DNA from: Favolaschia claudopus
Taxonomy: Eukaryota > Basidiomycota > Agaricomycetes > Agaricales > Mycenaceae
Length of the DNA stretch: 64,000 nt
NCBI GenBank assembly: GCA_037176885.1
Contig: JAWWNJ010000001.1
Span: 2,790,001 to 2,854,000 of the forward strand
Reading direction: 5' to 3'
The notes under the pieces were generated by a model. It did no database searches, was not told where the DNA came from, and worked only from the letters and a program-made list of their open reading frames with translations. A program made the position numbers and the translations under genes. The first letter of the stretch is position 1, and each line of letters opens with the position of its first letter. Below are positions 45,989 to 55,716 of the stretch, in pieces.

Positions 45989-46191
45989 TAGCCACTAGCT
46001 GTCTCTTGTATTAGCGCTCTATGCCATGCTAATCCGCTTTTCTCGACGACCTCGATCTTTTGTTCCTGTGTAGAATAGCCTATTCTCGTTTACAATTTGT
46101 GTACCAGACATGTCAGACTGTAATACCAATCGGGTGATAGCCATTGTCTTTTCCGTTTCATTGTGGATAGATATGATTGAAATATGGTTCT

Positions 46192-47420
46192 TCAGTCGTC
46201 CTTGCTTGTAGAAGTTGTCTGCACTGGGGATGGAACCTCGACCGACGCTGTTGTTTTAGCGGGAGCAACTGCCGGTGTCTCGGTTTCAACGGAAGCCTTA
46301 GCGGAGGCATCTTCCGATGCTGGAGCTTCCTCCTCAGTGGACTTGGGCTCTGCAGCGGCGGGTTCAGCAAGCTTCACTTCAGCGACTGTGTCCTTCTGGG
46401 ACTCGGCAACTGGAGGGTTTTTCGCGGAAGGAGGGACAGGTTTAGGCTTCTCTTCTAACGCAGGGGTAGTTGCACTGCTTAATCCCTTGACCAAGTCTCC
46501 AGCCTCGTCCCCTTCAAGACCAAGTTCAGCGACAAGATCAGCCAATTCAGCCTCCGACACGTGGACACCTTGCAATCCAAACCCAGAGAACGCATCGCCG
46601 GCGTCAAGAAGGTCGGTACGCTTGTTAACCGGCACCCCGCCCTTCCCTCTCAGTGGGGAGGATTGCTGAGCGATGATCTCCTTGCGAAGGTGTTCGGGCG
46701 TCATTTCCAGTGGTGTCTGAGCACCTGGAACGCCGATCGGAGCAGAAGGTAAAGCTGGTCCCTCTCCATCGATATCAGGGTCCCAAGACTCCTTCAATCG
46801 GAGATACGTATCGAGTTCCCCAAACTCGACGGCATCCTCACTTGACCGTGTCAATGGAGGAACACTTGGCAAACCAAATAACTCACAAATCTTGAAACGG
46901 CTGCGATAATTCATTTGCGATGATACGGAGAAGATTCAGGGAAACTTACGCCAGGAAATTTTCCGCCTACTAGAATCCCAGGAAGCTGCTGTTTATCTGA
47001 ACACACAAGCAATCAGAGAAGTTGAAGCGAAAGCATGACGACAATGACCTGCTGGAGCCTTTCTCCGCCATAACCTTTTCGCCTGTTGAGATTGAAGTCG
47101 ACCTCCCATTGAGTCCAAAGAATGGTACCTTCTCGTCGGACGCTAGATCATACGATGTAAACTTGATCTTCTTAACCTGTAGCATATTTAATGTGTGTTC
47201 CGATCTTCCTAAAGATTCCCCTTTGACCTGAAGGGTTCTTAAAATGTATTCTGGTTAAAGGGTGAGTGCAAATCATCGTAGTGACGAGTTGAATGGACCT
47301 TGTCGCTGCCTGAGCACCGGCTGAGACGCGATCGTTGTGAGGAAGACCTTGCCGGTAATGGTCAGAACGAGTAAAGCGTTTCAAATGGTGCAGAGAAACC
47401 TCGATTGGTGGGGAAGGCAT
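46192..47420 (-). CDS. SH3BGR-like thioredoxin-fold protein
   Basis: About six exons from the ATG at 47420 (MPSPPIEVSLHHLKRFTRSD). Then LQVKKIKFTSYDLASDEK, AKRLWRRKAPA, DKQQLPGILVGGKFPG, PFQDF and EDAVEFGELDTYLRLKESWD, which together are the glutaredoxin-like SH3BGR fold (residues about 5-120). The cis-proline loop LPGILVGG is present, but no CxxC, as in the SH3BGR family, so it is not a redox enzyme. The C-terminal half is disordered, Ala/Pro/Glu-rich. The first intron (47209-47348, 140 nt) is unusually long here and its borders are uncertain. Only 86 bp separates the start from the MITE. Confidence 0.85.
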
Positions 47421-47498
47421 GAATGCTGGCGAAAGTTAGTGGGAAGAGTGCTATTCTCCTATTCGGGAAATGATTGGCGACAGCGATGATCCATCATA

Positions 47499-47506
47499 AA
47501 TCGAGC
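47499..47506. repeat. Left target-site duplication of the MITE
   Basis: AATCGAGC immediately before the left TIR, repeated exactly after the right TIR at 48085-48092. Eight bases is the size made by hAT transposases. Confidence 0.85.
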
Positions 47507-48084
47507 TAGGGCTCTGCACCGTACGTACCGTATACGGTACGGCCAATTCTTCCGTACTTACGGACACAAAACCAGCCTCACGGTACGGTACGGCTCAAAT
47601 ACGGCCGTATACGGATACGGTACGGCACTTGAGCCGCCGCTTAGGGAAACACTTCTTTTTCGCGTGAATGTATGTCAAAACAGTAGAATATGGTTGAGAA
47701 CCACTCACCTTGCCTTCAGTCGCGCTCCGAAGTCCTTCGAGGACTCAAACTCACGAGAAGTATGGATGAATTTCCTAATCGAGTAATTCCAAATCAAGAT
47801 GTCCATCGTTGCCGGCGCTCGGAAACCTCCACCACCTCGGTATTAACCTCGGGAATGAAGGTAGGAGACACGGGGTAGCTCTAGGATATCCTTTGGCTGC
47901 GACCGAGGCCTCGGCAGAACCTAAATCTTGATCAGACTTGGTAGCCGAGAACATACCGTATATACGGCCGTAAACGGTGCCACGGCACGGGAAATACGGA
48001 CCCTCTCAGATGGCTCACGGTACGGTACGGTGTCCGTACCGTACGTACGTATCCGTAAGCTTACGGTTACGGTGCAGAGCCCTA
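47507..48084. mobile_element. hAT-like MITE (non-autonomous DNA transposon)
   Basis: A 578-bp element with perfect 17-bp terminal inverted repeats, TAGGGCTCTGCACCGTA at 47507-47523 and its reverse complement at 48068-48084. It is flanked by an exact 8-bp target-site duplication, AATCGAGC, at 47499-47506 and 48085-48092. Both ends carry many subterminal copies of (T)ACGG/CCGTA in both orientations, including GTATACGGTACGG-like strings at 47526-47540, 47580-47625 and 47955-48060. No transposase or long ORF is inside. TIRs starting TAGGG and an 8-bp duplication fit the hAT superfamily. The matching repeats suggest a fairly recent insertion. It sits between the divergent SH3BGR-like and LTP1 genes. 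Confidence 0.88.
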
Positions 48085-48092
48085 AATCGAGC
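48085..48092. repeat. Right target-site duplication of the MITE
   Basis: AATCGAGC immediately after the right TIR, identical to 47499-47506. It lies 32 bp upstream of the LTP1 start codon. Confidence 0.85.
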
Positions 48093-48124
48093 TTGGACCA
48101 AAACCACATCGAATAGTTCAATAA

Positions 48125-48901
48125 ATGCCAGGAGACGCCCCCATAGCCAAAGTTCTGGTCGTATGTCTCGGCAAGTTCAATCGTAACCCTTCCCGGCGCT
48201 TGCTAAGAGGCATAGGCAACATATGTCGGTCTCCAATGGGCGAAGCGGTCCTCGCTGCCGCCGCGAAACAGCGCGGTCTGAACATTGTTGTCGATAGTTG
48301 CGGAACCGCAGGTTATCACACTGGTGAGGATCCGGACGACGTGAGTGCATGAGCGCATGGTTTAGAGTGCCGATGATGATGGGTTGAAATTTCCGTTCAG
48401 CGGTAAGTTATGTGCAGGAGTATCCTATATGTTCCCGAATTCACGGCGCAAGGTAGCACGGTAGCGACGTGTAAAAAGGTATACCGTTTCCCACTGCGCG
48501 AATGCTCTCATGGGGATTTTCTCTAGCACAAAATACCCATCTCGCATCAATCCCGCAAGCTTACCAGGTCCATGTCATTTTTTTGGTATTCAATACACAT
48601 ATCGACATATAACAGCTCAGATTTTACTGAATTCACCCACATCCTTGCGTCGGACGATAGCAATTTACGAGACATCAAACGGGTAACGCCTAGCAATTCT
48701 ACTGCCGACATCCGTCTTTGGGGCTCATACTTGGACGGGAAATCCATTCCCGATCCGTGGTATGGCGGCTTGGTATGCTGTACATTGACGCACAGCTGCA
48801 AACGCTGATACTCGAACTAGAGTGGTTTTGAGAACACGTATCAGCAATGTACTTCACTGTCCGATGCTTTTCTAGATCACTTGGAGGGCAAGCCTCAATA
48901 G
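48125..48901 (+). CDS. LTP1: Low-molecular-weight protein tyrosine phosphatase
   Basis: Seven exons, one of only 2 nt: 48125-48170, 48216-48340, 48401-48402, 48457-48478, 48527-48567, 48616-48772, 48821-48901. They total exactly 474 nt, or 157 aa, the typical LMW-PTP length. The P-loop VCLGNICRSPMGEAVL holds the C(X)4-5CRS motif: in this family CxxNxCRS, with Cys nucleophile in VCLGN and Arg in CRS. VDSCGTAGYHTGEDPDDRTV precedes the basic KHKIPISHQ, and DPWYGG supplies the general-acid Asp. It dephosphorylates tyrosines in the cytosol. The first intron (48171-48215) has a GC donor and splits the catalytic loop. The 2-nt exon is required to keep frame. Confidence 0.93.
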
Positions 48902-48975
48902 ACCGACAATATGTTGCGTTGATTTTGTACATATTGCTAAAAGTACACAAATCGGTGTTCGGGCAGACCGTGATT

Positions 48976-51382
48976 TCAGTGATGAGTGGGCATATCCACC
49001 GATGCCCGAGTCCCCAGCGCGTCTTCGGCCTTCCACAGAGATGTGATGGTCTGCGTGGTGGAAAATGTGAGATTGGAAAAGATCCACTCCGTCTCGACTT
49101 GCCTTGTTTTGAGTATAGAAGTTGATCCCGCTATAAACAATGAGCATTCTCTCTGTCCAGAGGAATTCATTCCTGCCTTTTTCCATAGAAATGTATGTCT
49201 CCCAAGAAGCTCCCCTGCGACAATGTTATAAGCAACCCATGAAAAGAGATCGACGGAGTTCAGATACTTTGTTTCCACTCCAGGAAAACATCGGGAGAGG
49301 GACTGGGATGGGCACGTTGATCCCGATTTGTCCGACGTTAACTTCGGTCTCGAATTTACGTGCCGTGGCACCCGACTGCGTAAAGCAGGCAGCGCCATTA
49401 CCATACCTGTTGTTGTTGATGATTTCCACAGCATCGTCCAGTGTGTCAACAGTCAGGACAGTCAGAACAGGTCCAAAGATCTCTTCCCTACGCGAACGAA
49501 TGTCGGAGAATTTTGATACCGGGTTTCAAAACTCACTGGTAACATCGCATGCTGGTGTCTGCCTGAATGATTGTTGGCCCTATACAAAGAGGTTATTGGT
49601 GCACAGATTAATCTGAATGTCGCATGCATACCTATGAAGTTGCCGTTTTCGTAGCCTGGGACCTCGAGACCACGACCGTCAAGCCAGATTTTGGCCCCTT
49701 GTTCGTCTGCCGACGCAATCAAGCCAGTGATTCTTTGTTTTGCAGCAGGTGAGATTACTGGCCCTCTGCAAAGAATTATCAGTCTACATGCTATTGATTG
49801 ATCATAACTGCACTGACAAATCAGTTCCTGGTTCGAACCCACCGCTAACTTTCAGTTTTGTGGCGCGCTCGATGAGCTCGGGAAGCCAAGATTTGGCTTC
49901 CCCGACCAGCAAAACTACTGAAAGCGCCATACAACGTTGACCCGCGGCTAAGGTGTTGAATTCAGTTTGAGATAGTCAATGAGTCAGAAACCAGACAAAC
50001 CTCCGAATGCAGCACCGAGGATCGAGTTCAAGGCGAGATTTCGATTGGCTGAAACTGAATGAGCATCGAGAGCAGAGGCGTGCACGTTACGGACCATCTG
50101 GCATGAGTACGGCATGATTCTTCGCACCGAGATTGGCCTATTTGGCCATTAGGGTTCATTGCTTAACAGATTGGACGGAGTTCCAAACCTGTGCCCGCTT
50201 TCCGTTCTTCGTGGCCCTGGAAGGACACATTATAATATTCCGAAGACTCCTGAAAACACCTACCGTTCGTAGATGTGTTTGCCTGCCCGATCTCCTCCGA
50301 CAAAGCTAACGGCTTTGATAGCAGGATGATCGCAGATGGCGTTCACAGTCGGCACTCCGCCATGTACAACATTCAATACACCGGAAGGCAGTCCTACATG
50401 AAGCGTTAATAAAATCATGCATTCGAAATATGGTCGCGGCTATGATCACACCTGCGCGTTGACAGAGCTCGGCAATGATCATGGCTGCGCCTGGATCGCG
50501 CTCGGAGGGTTTGAGAATGAGAGTGTTCCCAGTAACAGCTGCCATCGGAATCGTCCAAAGAGGTATCATGCTGAAAACGTTTGACACGGTGGGTTAGAAG
50601 AAGCTGAAGGCATACGCTGGGAAGTTGAACGGTGCAATACTGGCAACTACACCTAGCGGCAGCTTCCGCACATCAGTGTCCATGTCTTTGCTGACTGAAA
50701 GGAAAATGAGCGATATTAAAAAATCGGTGAATTGTAGTGGTTAGCACCCTCGAGCTTGTCAGCAAGTAGATTTGAAGTGATTCCTATGGCTGTTTCAACA
50801 ACCTGTAAGCCACGAAGAAGATCTCCATGGGCATCTGGTGGTGCATCTTGAGTGAGGCGTTCGCTGAGCCAGATATGCACTCGAACCTGCGATTGTTTTG
50901 CCCTGCTCAAGAACTATACTGTTTGCAATTGCTTCGGCATTTTGGCGAAGCAGATGCTGTAGTCTACATATTTTCGTGAGCATAGCGAAGGCCCACATTT
51001 CGCGCTGCGCACTCGAGAGCAAAGCGCTGTCTAGCAATTACACTGGTCCGACTCCAGGATTTGTATGCTTGCGAAGCGGCGTCGACGGCTTGCTCGAATT
51101 CAGTTGGCGTTGTTTGCGGAACACGGGAAAGCAGAGTTTGGGTAGACTGGATATGATTACAGCTCCGCGACCGTTCCTGTATGGTGAATGGCTTACCGGA
51201 TCCAGAATATCGATCCAGTCGCTTGTCTTGCTCTCGGTGAATTCCCCGCCAATAAAATTCTTGGTTGCGCCGCCTTCGACGGAGATGCCTTTCCAGTGAG
51301 AAAGACCGTCCGCGGCAGCCCTAGCCAGAGGACTTAGAGTGTTGCGAGCTACCGAAGTCGAGAAACGGCGAAGGAGAACCAT
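48976..51382 (-). CDS. Methylmalonate-semialdehyde dehydrogenase (acylating), mitochondrial
   Basis: A multi-exon gene of roughly 530 aa from the ATG at 51382. [20 protein letters not shown] is a likely mitochondrial presequence. The body follows the ALDH6 family: [128 protein letters not shown] (catalytic Cys), and [20 protein letters not shown] near the end. The enzyme oxidises methylmalonate or malonate semialdehyde to propionyl- or acetyl-CoA in valine and beta-alanine breakdown. It converges on LTP1 (74 bp) and is divergent from the Myb-like gene (135 bp). Confidence 0.93.
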
Positions 51383-51517
51383 GGTGGTATTCGGCCGACA
51401 ATTCCCGATTTAGATCTCGACGCGGTACGTGACGGCGCGACATGTCACACCGAGCTGACTTAACTCTTATCCTCCCCGACTGAAGCTTATGAGCCCAGCG
51501 AACAAGTTGTTGAAGAA
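51383..51517. promoter_or_regulatory. Bidirectional promoter, MMSDH/Myb-like gene
   Basis: 135 bp between divergent start codons, with GTCACACCGAGCTGACTTAAC near its centre. No known element is assigned. Confidence 0.5.
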
Positions 51518-53788
51518 ATGAACGGATTTCCGACGACTAGTACCGAAGCTCTTCAACTCCTTCAGGGCTCCAATGGATTCACAAATCCACCGGACCGTTA
51601 CACTCCCCCCTTGGCACCTTTTCGCCAATCGTCTCAGCCACCTATGCATCCTATGGCTGCCGGACCGCAACAGAACTGGATGCCGCAAACTATGCCTCAA
51701 AACCATTACCCTCAACCACCTGCGGTACAGCATTCGCAGTACCCTGCTGCGTGGCAAAACCAGATGCAACCGCAAGGATTTCCTAACGGCATACCTGGGA
51801 TACCTTTCTTCCCCCAGCAAGTAATCCACGACGCCTTTGCCCTGTCTCATCCGGTACAGCTTGCCGACGAACCCGTTCTTCTCAGGGCTTTGTTCGAAAG
51901 CCGCTCGAAAGGTGAGACTTTCAAGGACGCTCTGAATCGTCTTCATGGGGTAAGTTTATCTCGTTTTGCTTCCCGAAAACGTGGCTCTGACATCTGCTAG
52001 ATTGGTGGTCATTCTGCAAGTTTGTGGAAGGACTACTACCTTGATAATAAGGACAAGTTGGACACGGCGCTTCAGTCATTTCCTGATGCCCCTGGTCTAA
52101 AAAAGACAGTAAAGAAACCCTCCATCGCGAATTTCAAGACGGAGTCGTCTCCATTTTCAACCTCCGCAATGTCTTCCTCTTCTCCCGTTCCTCGACGCCA
52201 AAACCAACAAGTCGCAAAACCGACTCGTATACCTAGTCATGGTGATTCAAGTCGCCGTACCGAATCGATTTCCAGTCATCGCGAGTCCAGTCAACGCGCC
52301 GAGTCCCATCATCGTGCTAGCTCGTCCAGTAACAGGGCTGAATCTAGTCGGGCTGGATCCAGCCGCCGTGCCACATCCAGTCACGACGAAATACCGACCA
52401 GCGGTCGGCGACGAACCATCAATAGTCTGACGTCGCACACGCTAGTCTACAATGAGCGTCTTCCGCCACCTAATACCGAGTTAAAGATTCCCGAACCGCC
52501 TTCTCGCTCCCCCAGTCCACCGACGGAAGCTATAGTAGGTATTCACTGTATCCTCATTATGAATCTGACTGATCATGTCTGTTTAAGCCACACAATCGGG
52601 GTGGCCATAAATTCACGCCGGCTGACAGGTTATTTCTTTTCTACCTGTTTACCCCCAGAATCTGACCCGTTTTCGGGTGGAAGGGCCTATTTTATCAAAT
52701 TTATACAATGGCGGCTTAAGAGCGACCCGACTTTGACTCGAAGTGAATTATGTGAAGCATTAAACGAGAAGGTGCGCAAAATCAAGCCATATATCACTTT
52801 GGCTCTTACCGTCTTGGATTCTCAGGCGCCGCATCACTCAACACAATCCTGGGCTTCGTACTGGCAAAGTCACCATGATTTGCCTGATAAAATTCTTGCT
52901 TCGGTTAGAGATAGTGATCAAACGGAGGAACCTGACGAGGAGCAACGTAAACCAAAGAAGGCTATTCCGCAACGCAGGCCAAACTACAAGGAGAGCAGCT
53001 CCTCCTCCGAACTCACCGAATCGGAGGACGATGAACAGGAGTCGGAGCAAGATGAGGAAGACGACGAAGGAGAAGACGATGATGATAACTCGGAGGTTCC
53101 TGCTTTCGATGAAAGTGCTATGGGACCCACGGGTGGCTCGTTTACAAGAGGTGTGTCGAGTGTTCCCAACGAAACATTGAACTGATAAAACATGCAGCTG
53201 ACCTCGGCGGCATTGTCAGACATATTGCTTCTTTTTCCGAAGATGAGTTTACCGAGTTTACCATGCAAGAAAGATTTGGCGACTTTGCACGACGAGTAAG
53301 CGCAACATTGCACTTAGGTTTGTTCTTACCCATTTGCCTCAGTATCCGCAACGTACGCTGAAGTCATGGAAGTACGTCGGAATGCATCTGTATTTTATAT
53401 CTACTGACGTACGATCTAGCGAGTATTATAGGCGAAACAAAAAAAGTATGTGTATCTGATTCCACTGTCAAAGCCCGCGTCAACTCCTTCAGCAATCGAT
53501 AAGCTGGTCAGCAAAATCCGGACGCTCGACGAATCTGAAGCAGAACGCCCGAAGCGGCCTGCTCCGCTGCCATCAGTCGAACCCCCCACACCTGCGCCAT
53601 TGCCGCCAGTGCATGCTCCGCTGCCACCAGCAGTAGCACCGATGCCGCTACCTACCCCCAAGCCCAGCTGGATAACGGAAAATACAGGTTCGCATTCTGG
53701 GCCTCCACGGGCGAAGAGGAAGTTCGGTGTGGAGGAAGATCTGGTGGAAAACAGCGAGAAGCGAATGAGGGCGCAGGGGACGATATGA
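51518..53788 (+). CDS. Rap1/Myb-like protein with three W-x2-Y-[YW] modules and acidic region
   Basis: About eight exons give roughly 590 aa from the ATG at 51518 (MNGFPTTSTEALQLLQGSNG). The order is: a Pro/Gln-rich N-terminus; a helical module TFKDALNRLHG..HSASLWKDYYLDN; a Ser/Arg-rich stretch with repeated ESSxRAES units; a Rap1-type Myb module HKFTPADRAYFIKFIQWRLK, LTRSELCEALNEKAPHHSTQ, SWASYWQSHHDLPDKIL; an acidic run (EQDEEDDEGEDDDDNSE); a third helical module FTEFTMQERFGDFARRYPQR, TLKSWNEYYRRNKKK; and a Pro-rich tail with a basic RAKRKFGVEED near the end. The central module fits the Rap1 Myb family, whose members bind telomeric or promoter DNA or partners. The function here is not established. 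Confidence 0.72.
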
Positions 53789-53922
53789 GAGTTTTACTCA
53801 ACTAACTTTTTTGGGATAGAGTAGTTAATGCCCCCCTGTTAATGGTTTTGATCCGTTCCCACGCACGTGCATAGTGCTTGACCACCACAACGCTCAACTG
53901 AACCACCACCACCACCACCATC

Positions 53923-55570
53923 ATGGATGAGGAATACGATGTAAGACTCTTCCAGTGTTAAAAGTTCGCTTGTATCGACCTCGACTAGGTTATCGTCTTG
54001 GGAACTGGCCTCACAGAATGTATTCTCTCCGGTCTACTCTCAGTTGAGGGCAAGAAGGTCCTTCACATGGATAGAAACGATTACTACGGTGGTGACAGTG
54101 CCAGTCTCAACCTGACTCAGGTGGGCTTCCATGCTATCTCAGTTTTGACTCAGTCTCAAAATCAACTAGCTCTGGCGCAAATTCCGTCCTGATCAAGAAC
54201 CACCTGCGGAACTTGGTCGCGACCGCGACTATGCTGTCGATCTCGTCCCCAAGTTCATCATTGCATCCGGAGAACTCACCAAGATCCTTGTGCACACAGA
54301 CGTCACCCGATATCTCGAGTTCAAGCAGATCGCAGGTAGTTTCGTTTATCGCGATGGCAAGATCTCAAAGGTTCCGTCTACCGAAATGGAGGCGGTCAAG
54401 AGCCCTCTCATGGGTCTATTCGAGAAGAGACGGGCGAAGAAGTTCTTTGAGTTCCTGCAGGGATGGAAGGACGAGGACCCTGCGACCCACCAAGGTCCCA
54501 TTCATCGTGTCCTGTTCCACTTCCGTCATGACTGAGATTTATGCAAATAGGCATCAACTTGGACACAGATAGCATGAAAACCGTTTACGAAAAGTTTGGA
54601 CTGGAGCCTGGCACGCAAGACTTCATTGGTCATGCCATGGCATTGTACCTTGACGACGAGTGAGTTGTTGTCAAAAGGCTCATCGTTGCACGCATAACAT
54701 TACCTGCAGCTATATCACGAAACCCGCGCGACCCACATATGACCGCATTGTCCTCTACACCTCTTCCATGGCGCGTTACGGCAAATCGCCATACATCTAC
54801 CCCTTGTACGGTCTGGGGGAGCTGCCTCAATCATTCGCTCGTCTCAGTGCCATCTACGGCGGCACCTACATGCTCGATAAACAAATCGAGAAAATTGTCA
54901 CTGATTCAGACGGCAAGTTCGTTGGTGTGACAAGCGCTGGCGAAACTGTAAAGGCGAAACAAGTTATTGGTGACCCCAGTTATTTCGGTGCTGGTAGTTC
55001 CGACAGCGGCAAGATCAGAGTAGTCGAGAACGGCCGAGTCGTCCGGGCCATCTGCATCCTCAAGCACCCCATCCCTAACACTGAAGACAGCGACAGTTGC
55101 CAGATCATCATCCCCCAGAACCAGGTCAACCGGAGGAATGGTGCGTCCATGTTGTTTGCAACAAGTGCTTGAATCTCATGTCATCAAGATATCTACATTG
55201 CGATGGTTTCATCGACCCACAATGTCTGCGCCAAAGATGTCTACGTTGCCATCGTCAGCACCATTGTTGAGACCGACAACCCTCACACGGAAATTACTCC
55301 GGGCTTGAACCTCCTCGGCCCCATCCACGAGCAGTCAGTATTTGGCTCGACAATCTACACACTGAAGCTAATTGTTTCCTCAGATTCTTAACCGTCTCCC
55401 CTATCTATGCCCCGACGTCTTCCGGAACTGAGGACAACATCTTCATCACTCGCTCATACGATGCTACGTCGCATTTCGAAACTGTGGTCGAGGATGTTCA
55501 GGACGTCTGGAAGCGCGTGGTCGGAACTCCTTTGGTCCTCAAGAAGCGTGAGGTCGAGGTTCAAGAGTGA
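53923..55570 (+). CDS. GDI1: Rab GDP-dissociation inhibitor
   Basis: Several exons give about 445 aa. The first exon encodes only MDEEYD and joins [20 protein letters not shown], the GxGxxE FAD-like fold of GDI/REP. Then [100 protein letters not shown] and [15 protein letters not shown] follow. All are Rab-binding platform and mobile-effector-loop segments of GDI; the CBD motifs favour GDI over the REP prenylation escort. It extracts GDP-bound, prenylated Rabs from membranes. The start codon follows a (CCA)n run at about 53904-53920. Confidence 0.96.
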
Positions 55571-55716
55571 AGGTGATCGGGAATGCAATACTCAAATTGG
55601 GTGCGGAGATATACTTAGCAATTATACACTTGTAGTTTTACTTTGAAAGAATGACGGTCGTCTACTATGTCTACAGCTCCATCACCCACGGATATACAAG
55701 GGAAGCAGTATTCCAG

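Noticed and set aside
47690..47878. Short ORF inside the MITE as a transposase remnant
   Set aside because: 62 codons, no DDE or hAT dimerisation motif, and it lies in subterminal-repeat sequence. The element has no coding capacity.
47928..48116. Overlapping plus and minus ORFs at the right end of the MITE
   Set aside because: They are open because of the ACGG/CCGT repeats and cross the TIR and target duplication, so they cannot be host genes.
49828..49842. GGTTCGAACCC, which looks like a tRNA T-arm
   Set aside because: It lies in the MMSDH exon coding GGFEPGTDL on the minus strand. No acceptor stem, D-arm or anticodon arm fits around it.
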